From Paracraurococcus ruber (GTDB taxonomy: Bacteria > Pseudomonadota > Alphaproteobacteria > Acetobacterales > Acetobacteraceae), in NCBI RefSeq assembly GCF_004353985.1, contig NZ_SMOA01000043.1, positions 1 to 35,889 on the forward strand: a stretch of DNA of 35,889 nt, read 5' to 3'. The notes beneath the pieces were generated by a model. That model saw only the letters and a list, made by a program, of their open reading frames with translations. It was not told the DNA's origin and did no database searches. Position 1 is the stretch's first letter; each line of letters starts with the position of its first letter. Below, in pieces: positions 16,549-24,461 of this stretch. The translations under genes were made by a program, and so were the position numbers.

Positions 16549-17754
16549 TCACGCGCCGATGCCCAGCGCCTCCGCCAGCCGCACCGCCAGCGCCAGCAGG
16601 GCGCGGTCCCGCCCCGGCGCGGCGACCAGGGAAAGCCCGACCGGCGCGCCCTCCGCGCGGCCGGCGGGGATGCTCACCTCCGGCAGGCCGGCCAGGCCGG
16701 CGATGGCGGTGACGCCCATGGTCATCTCCCGCACCAGGTTCTGCTCCGCCTGGCTGGCGGACAGCTTCGGCGCCGGCGCCGGGCTGGTCGGGTAGGCCAG
16801 CACCGCGCCCCCGGCCAGCAGCGCCCGCATCCGCGCCTGGAAGACGCGGCGGAAGGCCCGGCCGGCAGCGGCCTTGGCCGGGTCCATGGTCCGCGCGGCC
16901 TCGAAGCGTTCCCGCACGCCGGGGCCGAATTCCGGGTTGGTGGCGGCCACCCAGCTTCCGAGCGTGGCCCAGGCTTCCTCCGCCTGGGCGCAGCGGAAAT
17001 GCTCGTAGAGAGCGCCGAGCCCCTCCGGCGCCAGCCCGACCGGCAGGGCGGCGCCGAGCAGGCCCTGCAGCGCCTCCATCGCGCCGCCGAGCGCCAGGCC
17101 GGTGCCGGGCAGCACGTTCACCCAGGGCTCCTCCGGCTTGAGGAGCGGGCCGAGCGGGGCGCCGGGGGGCGAATCCTCGGGCAGCAGCACGCCGCCGACC
17201 CGTTCCAGCACGCCGGCGCTGCCGGCGAACCAGCCGGGCGTGTCGAAGCTGGGGCCGAGGCCGCAGGCACCGGCCAGGCTGATGGCGCCCCAGCTCGGCC
17301 GGATGCCGAAGGTGCCGCAATAGCTGGCCGGGATGCGGACGGACCCCCCAGTATCCGACCCCATGGCGAAATCCACCAGCCCGGCGGCGACCGCGGCGGC
17401 CGAGCCGCAGGAGGAGCCGCCGGGGAAGCGGTCCGGCGCCGCCGGGTTGGTCGGCGTGCCGTGCCAGACATTCTCGCCCGTCAGGCCATAGGCCAGCTCG
17501 ACCGTCTTCGTCTTGCCGCGCAGATGCCCGCCGGCCTGCAGCAGCGCCTGCACCACCGGCGCGGTGGCGGCGGCGACGGGATGGGTGCGGGCCCAGTCCG
17601 GATTGCCATAGGTCGTTGGCCAGCCCGCCAGGTCGTAGAGATCCTTGATGGCGAAGCCGAGGCCGGCGAGCGGCCCCTCGGCCGCCCCGCGCTGCTCGGC
17701 GCGCGGGCCGGGGACGAAGGCGCCGACGAGGTCGGGGGCAAGGGTGTCGTTCAT
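16549..17754 (-). CDS. amidase-signature family amidase
   Basis: Amidase of 401 aa, somewhat shorter than the 450-500 aa norm. The Ser-cisSer-Lys triad is present: Lys in FAIKDLYDLAG, and the two serines in the glycine-rich stretch PGGSSCGSAAAVAAGLVDFAMGSDTGGSVRIPAS. The C-terminal VTAIAGLAGLPEVSIPAGRAEGAPVGLSLVA is the usual family ending. Such enzymes hydrolyse small amides or esters; this version resembles the short amidases that are separate from GatA, and substrate is unknown. The start is the ATG at 17754 giving MNDTLAPDLVGAFV; the frame remains open upstream but lacks conserved sequence. With the urea transporter nearby one could imagine ammonia supply, but nothing links them directly. 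Confidence 0.88.
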   Translation of the reverse strand: MNDTLAPDLVGAFVPGPRAEQRGAAEGPLAGLGFAIKDLYDLAGWPTTYGNPDWARTHPVAAATAPVVQALLQAGGHLRGKTKTVELAYGLTGENVWHGTPTNPAAPDRFPGGSSCGSAAAVAAGLVDFAMGSDTGGSVRIPASYCGTFGIRPSWGAISLAGACGLGPSFDTPGWFAGSAGVLERVGGVLLPEDSPPGAPLGPLLKPEEPWVNVLPGTGLALGGAMEALQGLLGAALPVGLAPEGLGALYEHFRCAQAEEAWATLGSWVAATNPEFGPGVRERFEAARTMDPAKAAAGRAFRRVFQARMRALLAGGAVLAYPTSPAPAPKLSASQAEQNLVREMTMGVTAIAGLAGLPEVSIPAGRAEGAPVGLSLVAAPGRDRALLALAVRLAEALGIGA

Positions 17755-17841
17755 GGCCGGCCGGGCATCCTGCGGAAAACGATGACGGCGACAGGATGTG
17801 GCGAAACCGGCATGGCCGACAATGCCGCCTGCCGCGGCGGT

Positions 17842-17895
17842 TCGATGCGCGCCCCCCGATGCCCGCGCGCCGATGCATGCCCCCGATGCCGGTCC
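17842..17895. repeat. degenerate 14-bp tandem repeat, four copies of (C/T)CGATGC
   Basis: TCGATGC at 17842 and CCGATGC at 17856, 17870 and 17883 recur every 14, 14 and 13 bases, with GC-rich spacers. They lie in the 220-bp gap upstream of the amidase gene. No gene is supported in 17755-17974. Confidence 0.55.
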
Positions 17896-17974
17896 CGCCG
17901 GACGACGGCCGGATAGGCGGTCCCGCGCGCGGGCCGCCGCGGCCGAGCCACCACCCGGCCGCGGCGTTGCTGGG

Positions 17975-19345
17975 TCAGCGGGCGCGCAGCAGGTCGGCCA
18001 CGCGGAGCAGGATGAACTCGTTGTCGTCGGCACGGGTCAGGTGGCGGCCGGCGCTGAAGGGCAGGTTGTTGTCATTCGCCACGATGATGTGGTCGGCATC
18101 CACCACCGCGACATTCTCGATGGTGAAGAAGGGGAAGGCGAAGCGGTCGCGCGCGACGCCCTCGCCCAGGTCGCCGCGCTGCCGCGCCAGCCCCTCGGGG
18201 TCGCGGATCGCCATCAGGTCGACATGGCCGATCTTGCGCACGAAGCCCTCGGCATCGGTCGCCGCCAGGTCGACGACGTAGATGCGCTTCAGCCGCGCGA
18301 CATTCGGGAAGCAGGACGGCGGCTGCTGGCCGGTGGCGCAGGCGCGGGACGGGTCGCCCTCGCCGTCGTCGCGCTCGATGACCAGGGCGCGGCGCTCATC
18401 CACCATGTTGAAGTCGCCGATCGAGGTCGCCCCCTGCTCCAGCCGGTACCTCATGTGCCGGCCGGTCCACTCGCCGCGGGCGGTGTCGAGTTCGAGGATG
18501 CGAAGGGCGTTGCCCTCCGGCTGGCCATTCGCCTGCAGCAGCGGCTTCTCCAGCAGGGCGTAGAGCCGGCTGCCATCGGGCGACAGCGCCATGCCTTCGT
18601 AGCCGCCGCTGCGCTGGGCGCGGAAGGCGACCGGCTGGGTGGGATTGGCCGGGATCTGCAGCGCGGGGTTGTCGGGGCTGCGGATCTCCTCGCCGTCCAG
18701 CCGGGTGGCGAGGACCTTCTGCACCCGGCCTTCCAGGTCCACCTTGAAGACGAAGGGGCCGAACTCGTCGCCGATCCAGAAGCCGTCGGCGACCGGCTGG
18801 ATGCTCTCCAGGTCGAAATCGGCGCCGGTCAGGTAGCGGATGGGCGAGGGATCGGTGACGATCGGGAAGGGCACGGCCCGGTCGGGGTCGGAGAGGAAGA
18901 TCGTCCGCTCGATCGCCACGGTGCCGGCGCGGAAGTCGGGCCGGACCTTGTGCAGCATCAGCAGGGCGTCGGCGCTGTTGCGCCTGTTGCCGAAGCCGTT
19001 GTCGGTCAGCACCCAGTAGGCGCCCGGCTCGCCGGCCACCGGCTTGATGCCGGAGAAGCCCTGCACCGGCTGGCCGCGGAAGGGCAGCGACAGGCCGGTC
19101 GGCCGGCGGCCATGGATGGCGCCGGTATCGCCCGGCTGGCTGCCCACCTGCTCGTTCCGCAGGTTGCCGGGGCCGGTGAAGCGGCCGGAGACGGCGAAGC
19201 CCGGCGGCGCATCGGCCGGCGGCGGGACGAAGCTGGCGGCCGGCAGGATGGCGTGGCCGGCCAGCACCGCCTCGAATCGCTGGTCGGCCCGGGCCTGGCC
19301 GGCCACCGCGGCGACCAGGCCGGCGGCAAGCAGCAATGCGCGCAT
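17975..19345 (-). CDS. secreted esterase-like/phytase-like domain protein
   Basis: Exported protein of 456 aa. A Sec signal (MRALLLAAGLVAAVAGQARA) is followed by a phytase-like beta-propeller domain (PF13449 type): GFSGIKPVAGEPGAYWVLTDNGFGNRRNSAD, FWIGDEFGPFVFKVDLEGRV, GGYEGMALSPDGSRLYALLEKPL and the ending FTIENVAVVDADHIIVANDNNLPFS. Proteins of this family are periplasmic and often called alkaline phosphatase- or esterase-like, but real substrates are seldom known. Two cysteines (ACATGQQPPSC) lie in a loop and could form a disulfide. It stands alone, with a short ORF upstream on the same strand. Confidence 0.88.
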   Translation of the reverse strand: MRALLLAAGLVAAVAGQARADQRFEAVLAGHAILPAASFVPPPADAPPGFAVSGRFTGPGNLRNEQVGSQPGDTGAIHGRRPTGLSLPFRGQPVQGFSGIKPVAGEPGAYWVLTDNGFGNRRNSADALLMLHKVRPDFRAGTVAIERTIFLSDPDRAVPFPIVTDPSPIRYLTGADFDLESIQPVADGFWIGDEFGPFVFKVDLEGRVQKVLATRLDGEEIRSPDNPALQIPANPTQPVAFRAQRSGGYEGMALSPDGSRLYALLEKPLLQANGQPEGNALRILELDTARGEWTGRHMRYRLEQGATSIGDFNMVDERRALVIERDDGEGDPSRACATGQQPPSCFPNVARLKRIYVVDLAATDAEGFVRKIGHVDLMAIRDPEGLARQRGDLGEGVARDRFAFPFFTIENVAVVDADHIIVANDNNLPFSAGRHLTRADDNEFILLRVADLLRAR

Positions 19346-19426
19346 GGAATGAACCCCCTGTCAGGTTTCCGGGGGCTTTACCCAGTCGGCGTTGCAGCCG
19401 CGTGGCAGCGGCGTGACGGTCCCGCG

Positions 19427-19582
19427 TCAGCCGAGGTCGAGCAGGACGGTCTTGGTCGCCAGGGCCACCAGCGCGGCGGACACCGCGGCGGCCGAGATGC
19501 CGCGCGACTCCATCAGCGCATAGGCGCCGCCGCCGAGGATGAGCGCCCAGGCCACGACCTCGGTGAGTTCCATGACGGGCAT
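19427..19582 (-). CDS. 51-residue hydrophobic protein, unknown function
   Basis: Short ORF with a very good ribosome site (AGGGAGG, seven bases before ATG 19582). The product MPVMELTEVVAWALILGGGAYALMES... has two hydrophobic stretches, about residues 8-23 and 31-46, separated by ESRGIS, so it may be a small hairpin membrane protein. It is 81 bp upstream of the phytase-like gene on the same strand and divergent from fpr. I do not recognise a family. Codon use (GC at third position) matches the neighbours, which supports real coding. Confidence 0.55.
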   Translation of the reverse strand: MPVMELTEVVAWALILGGGAYALMESRGISAAAVSAALVALATKTVLLDLG

Positions 19583-19640
19583 TGTTCTGCCTCCCTAAGG
19601 GGTGGGTGCGGGGCAGGACCGGGGCGGCCTGCGGCCGCGC

Positions 19641-19664
19641 GAAGCTGTCCCAGAAGCTGTCCCA
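19641..19664. repeat. tandem 12-bp direct repeat upstream of fpr
   Basis: GAAGCTGTCCCA occurs twice head to tail (19641-19652 and 19653-19664) in the divergent region between the 51-residue ORF and fpr. It may be a regulatory repeat or recent slippage. Confidence 0.7.
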
Positions 19665-19676
19665 CAGGCAATCTAG

Positions 19677-19692
19677 GGACCATGCATGGTCC
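19677..19692. promoter_or_regulatory. 16-bp perfect palindrome, candidate operator
   Basis: GGACCATGCATGGTCC reads the same on both strands and lies 13 bases after the tandem repeat, in the 230-bp region between divergent starts at 19582 and 19813. Its size and symmetry suit a dimeric repressor or activator. Which gene it serves is not known. Confidence 0.5.
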
Positions 19693-19812
19693 ATGGAAGG
19701 GAAAACCGCGGCGCCACCATGGCGGTGAATGTCCGGCGCTTGCGCCGGCGCAAGGCAGGGATGCGGTGGTTCCTGTTGCGCTGCGCCGCACCAACCCGCA
19801 TCTAGGCTGGCC

Positions 19813-20640
19813 ATGGACGCCCTGCCCCTCGCCCCCCAGTCCCAAGCCGTGGCGAAGCCCGCCATCCCGCCCGCCTTCTTCGGCGAGACGGTGACCTGGG
19901 TCCACCACTGGACCGAGAGTCAATTCTCCTTCCGCTGCACCCGCGACCCGGCGCTGCGCTTCGTCGCCGGGCAATTCGCCATGATCGGGCTGGTGGTGGA
20001 CGGCAAGCCGCTGGTCCGGGCCTATTCCATGGTCAGCCCGCCCTGGGACGAGGAACTGGAATTCCTCTCCATCAAGGTGGCGAACGGCCCCCTCACCTCC
20101 CGCCTGCAGCACATCAAGGTCGGCGACACGGTGCTGATCGGGAAGAAGCCGACCGGCACCCTGTTGACCGAGAACCTGCTGCCGGGCCGCACGCTCTGGA
20201 TGGTCTCGACCGGCACCGGCCTCGCCCCCTTCATGTCGCTGATCCGCGAGCCCGATGTGTACGAGAAGTACGAGCGGGTGGTGCTGATGCATGGCGTGCG
20301 GGAGGTGAAGGAACTCGCCTATCACGACTACATCGAGCGGGAGCTGCCGGAGCACGAGTTCCTCGGCGAGATGCTGCGCGGCAAGCTGCTCTACTACCCC
20401 AGCGTGACGCGGGAGGCGTTCCGGACCCAGGGGCGGGTGACCACCCTGCTCGAATCCGGGCAGGTCTGCCGCGACCTCGGCCTCGCCGCGCTGTCGCCGG
20501 AGCAGGACCGGGTGATGCTCTGCGGGTCGGAGGCGATGAATGCCGATGTGAAGGCGCTGCTGGAAGCGCGCGGCTTCACCGAGGGATCGAACAGCGAACC
20601 CGGCACCTACGTGCTCGAGAAGGCCTTCGTCACGAAGTAA
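19813..20640 (+). CDS. fpr: ferredoxin-NADP+ reductase
   Basis: Flavoprotein reductase of 275 aa, normal for bacterial FNR. The FAD motif is RAYSMVS, the NADP-binding loop is STGTGLAPFMSLIRE, followed by LMHGVREVKELAYHDYI and CGSEAMNADVKALLEARGF; the protein ends in KAFVTK, close to the subclass I bacterial FNR tail. It passes electrons between NADPH and ferredoxin or flavodoxin in the cytosol, supporting oxidative stress defence or iron-sulfur metabolism. Start at ATG 19813 removes a 28-residue unconserved extension that an upstream in-frame ATG (19729) would add. No ribosome site is obvious. Divergent from the 51-residue ORF. Confidence 0.93.
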   Translation: MDALPLAPQSQAVAKPAIPPAFFGETVTWVHHWTESQFSFRCTRDPALRFVAGQFAMIGLVVDGKPLVRAYSMVSPPWDEELEFLSIKVANGPLTSRLQHIKVGDTVLIGKKPTGTLLTENLLPGRTLWMVSTGTGLAPFMSLIREPDVYEKYERVVLMHGVREVKELAYHDYIERELPEHEFLGEMLRGKLLYYPSVTREAFRTQGRVTTLLESGQVCRDLGLAALSPEQDRVMLCGSEAMNADVKALLEARGFTEGSNSEPGTYVLEKAFVTK

Positions 20641-20805
20641 CCAGCCCGGTCCCGACGCCTTGCCATGGCCGGCCGGTCGCGGCATGCCGGCGCCGGCCAG
20701 GGCGCGCCTGACCGCATGCGCGCAAGAAAGGGTTGAACTTTCCGGCGCCATAATGTGGCAGCGGGGCCGGTCTGGTCGCTACCCGCGGCGAGGGGTGGCT
20801 GAGCG

Positions 20806-21510
20806 ATGGATGCGATCCTGCGCGACAGCGCGGCGAGATGCCTGGCGGATGCGGTGGCCAGCGGCCAGCCGATCGGCCCGCTGCCGCCCCTGGCCATGCC
20901 CCGCAGCATGCTGGACGGCCAGCGGATCGCCGCCCGGGTGCTGGACATGCTCGACCTGCCGGCCTGCGGCCTGCGGCTCGGCCCGCCGGCCAACGGCAAG
21001 CCGGTGCCGGGGCCGGTGCTGGAAGGCCGCGTCCTGCCCTCCGGCAGCACCATCAGCATGACGGATCTGCGGCATGCGCGGGCGAGCGCGGCGATCGTCG
21101 GCATCCTGGCGGAGGACCTGCCCCGCCGCGGCGACGAGATGCCGGTCTTCGCCACCCTGCACCCGGCCATCGATGTCGGCAGCTGGCGGCTGCAGGACCC
21201 GCCTTCCACCGGGGCGCTGGCGGCGGCCGACCTGGCCGGGCTGGGCTACATCGCCATCGGCAAGGGCAAGCGCGGCGCGCCGACCCGGCTGCGCGTGGCG
21301 CTGGCGCCGGCCGGCACCTGGCGGCGGGGGGAGGAGATGGACCTGGAGGCGCCGATCCTGGCGGTGGCGATGGCGGCGCGGCGGGCCGGCGGCCTGCCGG
21401 CGGGGGCGATGCTGGTCGCCCCCATCGGCCCGGCGGTGGACCCCGCCCCCGGCCTGGAACTGCATGCCGCGCTCGGCCGGCTCGGTCGGGCAGAGCTGCA
21501 TTTCGCCTGA
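20806..21510 (+). CDS. hydratase/decarboxylase-fold protein with degenerate metal site
   Basis: Protein of 234 aa. Several blocks line up with 2-keto-4-pentenoate hydratases (MhpD-like): an N-terminal ASGQPIGPLPPLAM, the middle PANGKPVPGPVLEGRVLPSG, then AAIVGILAEDLP (about residues 94-104) followed by LHPAIDVGSWRLQDPP and DLAGLGYIAIGKG. In true hydratases the AAIVGIL position holds E-x-A-F/G-V-L with metal-binding glutamates; those acids are absent here. It may therefore be inactive or use another chemistry. The assignment is by eye and moderate. It sits alone between fpr and the MHS transporter; AGGGG lies about 12 bases upstream of ATG. Confidence 0.55.
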   Translation: MDAILRDSAARCLADAVASGQPIGPLPPLAMPRSMLDGQRIAARVLDMLDLPACGLRLGPPANGKPVPGPVLEGRVLPSGSTISMTDLRHARASAAIVGILAEDLPRRGDEMPVFATLHPAIDVGSWRLQDPPSTGALAAADLAGLGYIAIGKGKRGAPTRLRVALAPAGTWRRGEEMDLEAPILAVAMAARRAGGLPAGAMLVAPIGPAVDPAPGLELHAALGRLGRAELHFA

Positions 21511-21889
21511 CCCGCAGCCAGGCATCCCGCGTCGTGGGTGTCGTGCAGGTTAAAAACAATTTATTCATCTTCGTGGCGACTGACAGGGCTGCGTGGCGCC
21601 GCTGCCCAGGGACCGGCCGACCGCCTGCACTCAACCCATGGTGAAGACACGCGCCCGCCCCTGGCGGAAAACCCCAGCGCGGCGCTCAACCATGAAGATT
21701 GATGACACGCCTGTCATCTGACGCCCCGCAACCGCAGCCCGGCCGCGATTGACCGCCCGGGGGCGTTCTGATTGGAACGGAATGCTGCGGCCGGCCCTGC
21801 CATGCGCGTGCCGCGGCCTGGCCAGGATGGCGGCGACAGGCGGCAGGGCGCGGCACCCACCGGTACAAGACTGTCAACAGGGGCGAGGA
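21511..21889. other. 379-bp gap with AT-rich segment and imperfect direct repeats
   Basis: No gene is supported here. An AT-rich island (about 21549-21570, TTAAAAACAATTTATTCATC) stands out and may hold a promoter. Two imperfect direct repeats begin CTCAACC at about 21630 and 21685 and share ATG, GAAGA and GACACG elements. A dyad lies at 21701-21718. Together they look like the control region of the downstream transporter. Confidence 0.45.
21701..21718. promoter_or_regulatory. 18-bp dyad GATGACA-N4-TGTCATC, candidate operator
   Basis: Perfect 7-bp arms separated by CGCC, 171 bases upstream of the MHS transporter start. The geometry suits a dimeric transcription factor of the GntR or similar type. 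Confidence 0.5.
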
Positions 21890-23629
21890 ATGGCCAGCCA
21901 GACGGCGATCCCGAAATCAGATACCGAGGTGCGTCCGATGACGCGCGAGGAGCGGAAGGTCATCACCGCCTCCTCCCTCGGCACCGTGTTCGAGTGGTAC
22001 GACTTCTATCTCTTCGGCTCGCTTGCGGCCGTCATCGGGGCGAATTTCTTCAACCCGCTCGACGCCAACGGCCAGCCGATGTTCAACGAGGCGACGCGCA
22101 ACATCTTCGCGCTGCTGGCCTTCGCCGCGGGCTTCCTGGTGCGCCCCTTCGGCGCCCTGGTCTTCGGCCGGCTGGGCGACCTGGTCGGGCGGAAATACAC
22201 CTTCCTCGTCACCATCCTGATCATGGGCGCCTCCACCTTCGTGGTCGGCATCCTCCCCACCTCGGCCGATATCGGCATCGCCGCGGCGGTCATCCTCATC
22301 ATACTGCGCATGCTGCAGGGCCTGGCGCTGGGCGGGGAATACGGCGGCGCCGCGACCTATGTGGCGGAACACGCGCCGCATGGCCGGCGCGGCTTCTACA
22401 CCAGCTTCATCCAGATCACCGCGACGGCCGGCCTGTTCCTGTCGCTGCTGGTCATCCTGTTCACCCAGCTTGCGGTCGGGCCGGACAACTTCCGCGCCTG
22501 GGGCTGGCGCATCCCCTTCCTCGTCTCCATCGTCCTGCTCGGCATCTCCGTCTGGATCCGCATGCAGATGGAGGAGAGCCCGGCCTTCAAGAAGATGAAG
22601 GCGGAAGGCACGCATTCGAAGGCGCCGATCTCCGAGGCCTTCGGCCAGTGGAAGAACGCCAAGATCGCGATCTTCGCGCTGCTCGGCCTCGTCGCCGGCC
22701 AGGCGGTGGTCTGGTACACGGGCCAGTTCTACGCGCTGTTCTTCCTGGGCAACGTGCTGAAGGTGGACCCCTTCACCACCAACATGCTGATCGCCTGGTC
22801 GCTGCTGCTGGGCTCGGGCGGCTTCGTGTTCTTCGGCTGGCTGTCGGACAGGATCGGCCGCAAGCCGATCATCCTGGGCGGCTGCCTGCTGGCGGCGCTG
22901 ACCTACTTCCCGCTCTTCAAGCTCATGAGCGCGGAGGCGAACCCGGCGCTGCACAAGGCGCATAGCGAGATCTCGGTGCAGGTCGTCACCGACAAGTCCA
23001 CCTGCTCCTTCCAGTTCAACCCGACCGGCACGGCGCGCTTCACCCAGCCCTGCGACATCGCCAAGGCGGCGCTGGCCAGGGCTTCGGTCAACTACTCGGT
23101 CGTGGACCGTCCGGGCGCGACGGCGGCGGTGGTGATCCAGAACGGCACGCCGATCCCGGCCGACAGCCGGACCTTCGCGGCCGATCTGGGCCGGGCGCTG
23201 ACGGCGGCGGGCTATCCTTCCGCCCAGAACACGTCGGTGGTGAAGATGGCGACCCCGGTCGACATCTTCCGCGAGCAGCCGGCGGTGCTGATCGGCATCC
23301 TGACCGTGCTGGTGATCTACGTCACCATGGTCTACGGCCCGATCGCGGCGGCGCTGGTGGAGCTGTTCCCGACGCGGATCCGCTACACCTCCATGTCGCT
23401 GCCCTACCACATCGGCAATGGCTGGTTCGGCGGCCTGCTGCCGGCGACGAGCTTCGCCATGATCGCGCAGACCGGCGACGTGTATTTCGGGCTCTGGTAT
23501 CCGATCTGCATCGCGCTGGCGACCGTGGTCATCGGCCTGTTCTTCGTGCCGGAGACCAAGGACCGCGACATCTTCGCGGCCGATGGGCCGGAGACGCCGC
23601 AGGCAAGGCCGGCCAGCGCCAGCGTGTGA
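21890..23629 (+). CDS. MFS transporter, metabolite:H+ symporter (MHS) family
   Basis: Inner-membrane symporter of 579 aa, longer than the usual 430-500. Family hallmarks: SLGTVFEWYDFYLFGSLAAVIG (first membrane span), RPFGALVFGRLGDLVGRKYTF, RMLQGLALGGEYGGAATYVAEHAP, RAWGWRIPFLVS, GWLSDRIGRKPII, and the C-terminal ELFPTRIRYTSMSLPYHIGNGWFGG. These match ProP/KgtP/ShiA-like carriers of betaine, organic acids or similar solutes. The extra length is a hydrophilic insert of about 110 residues (roughly 347-460) with two cysteines (372 and 388) that may be outside the cytoplasm. The start at ATG 21890 is used; an internal ATG at 21938 is possible. Monocistronic, ended by two hairpins. Confidence 0.9.
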   Translation: MASQTAIPKSDTEVRPMTREERKVITASSLGTVFEWYDFYLFGSLAAVIGANFFNPLDANGQPMFNEATRNIFALLAFAAGFLVRPFGALVFGRLGDLVGRKYTFLVTILIMGASTFVVGILPTSADIGIAAAVILIILRMLQGLALGGEYGGAATYVAEHAPHGRRGFYTSFIQITATAGLFLSLLVILFTQLAVGPDNFRAWGWRIPFLVSIVLLGISVWIRMQMEESPAFKKMKAEGTHSKAPISEAFGQWKNAKIAIFALLGLVAGQAVVWYTGQFYALFFLGNVLKVDPFTTNMLIAWSLLLGSGGFVFFGWLSDRIGRKPIILGGCLLAALTYFPLFKLMSAEANPALHKAHSEISVQVVTDKSTCSFQFNPTGTARFTQPCDIAKAALARASVNYSVVDRPGATAAVVIQNGTPIPADSRTFAADLGRALTAAGYPSAQNTSVVKMATPVDIFREQPAVLIGILTVLVIYVTMVYGPIAAALVELFPTRIRYTSMSLPYHIGNGWFGGLLPATSFAMIAQTGDVYFGLWYPICIALATVVIGLFFVPETKDRDIFAADGPETPQARPASASV

Positions 23630-23647
23630 CGAACGGGTAAAGCGAGT

Positions 23648-23676
23648 TTGGGGAGGGAAAAGTGCTCCCTCCCCAA
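23648..23676 (+). terminator. hairpin after the MHS transporter
   Basis: Perfect 11-bp arms (TTGGGGAGGGA 23648-23658 and TCCCTCCCCAA 23666-23676, 7-base loop) 18 bases after the stop. Probably the first of two terminators in this convergent gap. Confidence 0.7.
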
Positions 23677-23748
23677 GCCCCACCCTTCCTTTCCGAGAGT
23701 CGGCTGGCGCCGCGCGGCGGCTCCCGGCTCTCAGAAACAGATGGGGGT

Positions 23749-23770
23749 CCGGGGGAATGCCTTCCCCCGG
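23749..23770 (+). terminator. intrinsic terminator with T-rich tail
   Basis: Perfect 9-bp arms (CCGGGGGAA, loop TGCC, TTCCCCCGG) followed on the + strand by TTCTTGCTTTTTCT. It is the clearest intrinsic terminator in the window and closes the + strand MHS transporter unit just before the convergent exonuclease gene. Confidence 0.8.
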
Positions 23771-23783
23771 TTCTTGCTTTTTC

Positions 23784-24461
23784 TCAGCCGCCGGTCGGCG
23801 GCGGGGGGCCCTGCCCCGCCCTCTCCCGCGGGATGCGCACGCCGCGCGCCTGCAGGTCGCGCAGGGCGAGCCAGGCCATCGCCGCCATGACCGCGTCGTT
23901 CAGCGCGTCATGCGCCGCCAGCGGCGGGATGCCGAGATCCTTCAGCAGGCTGTCGAAGCGCAGGTCGAAGGCGGTCCCGGGCGGCGCATTGCCGTATTTC
24001 CGGTCGTAGTAGAGGCTGCTGACCTCGATCTGCGGGTTGGGCAGCTTCACCTCGATCAGGTCCATCGCATACTTGTCCAGCATGCGGACATCGAAGGCGA
24101 TGTAGTAGCCGACCAGCGGCCGGCCGCCGATGAAGCGCAGTAGGTCGGGCAGCACGCGGCGCATCGGCAGCGCATCGGCGACGTCCCGCTTCAGGATGCG
24201 GTGGACCTTGATGCTGTCGGCGCTGGCCTCGGTCTCCTCCGGCTTCACGATCGCCTCGAAGCGCTCGCTGGTCAGGATGCGGTTGCCGCGGATGCGCACG
24301 GCGGCGATCGCCAGGATGTCGTCCTTCCGCGGATCGAGGCCGGTGGTCTCGCAGTCCAGCGCCACCGCCTCGTCCGGCGGCCCCGGCTCGAACAGGAACT
24401 TGTAGGCATGGTCGCCGAGCGAGGCACGGTAGAACAGCCGCCACAGCGCGCCGCGGCTCAT
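23784..24461 (-). CDS. DEDDh 3'-5' exonuclease (DNA polymerase III epsilon-like)
   Basis: Cytosolic nuclease of 225 aa. All acidic ligands are visible: Asp and Glu in ALDCETTGLDPR (about residues 34-45), the middle Asp in YYIAFDVRMLDKY, and the His-Asp pair in AAHDALNDAVMAAM. It lacks the clamp-binding and polymerase-binding tail typical of DnaQ, so it is a stand-alone exonuclease. The ATG at 24461 overlaps the stop of the DUF294 gene (ATGA), showing translational coupling. This exonuclease-DUF294 pair beside an acetate-type symporter is a recurring gene order in Proteobacteria; its biochemical role has not been established to my knowledge. Confidence 0.9.
   Translation of the reverse strand: MSRGALWRLFYRASLGDHAYKFLFEPGPPDEAVALDCETTGLDPRKDDILAIAAVRIRGNRILTSERFEAIVKPEETEASADSIKVHRILKRDVADALPMRRVLPDLLRFIGGRPLVGYYIAFDVRMLDKYAMDLIEVKLPNPQIEVSSLYYDRKYGNAPPGTAFDLRFDSLLKDLGIPPLAAHDALNDAVMAAMAWLALRDLQARGVRIPRERAGQGPPPPTGG

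Noticed and set aside
17842-17895. CRISPR array
   Set aside because: Repeat cores are only 7 bases with 6-7 base gaps; no cas genes.
17755-18033. N-terminal extension of the amidase
   Set aside because: The open frame continues upstream but runs through the tandem repeat region with no conserved sequence; MNDTLAPDLVGAF is a sensible start.
19729-19812. N-terminal extension of fpr from an upstream ATG
   Set aside because: The extra 28 residues are not FNR-like and the region holds regulatory repeats; ATG 19813 gives the normal length.
21686-21877. 63-codon minus-strand ORF upstream of the MHS transporter
   Set aside because: No ribosome site seen, Arg/Pro-rich product, and it covers the candidate operator dyad.
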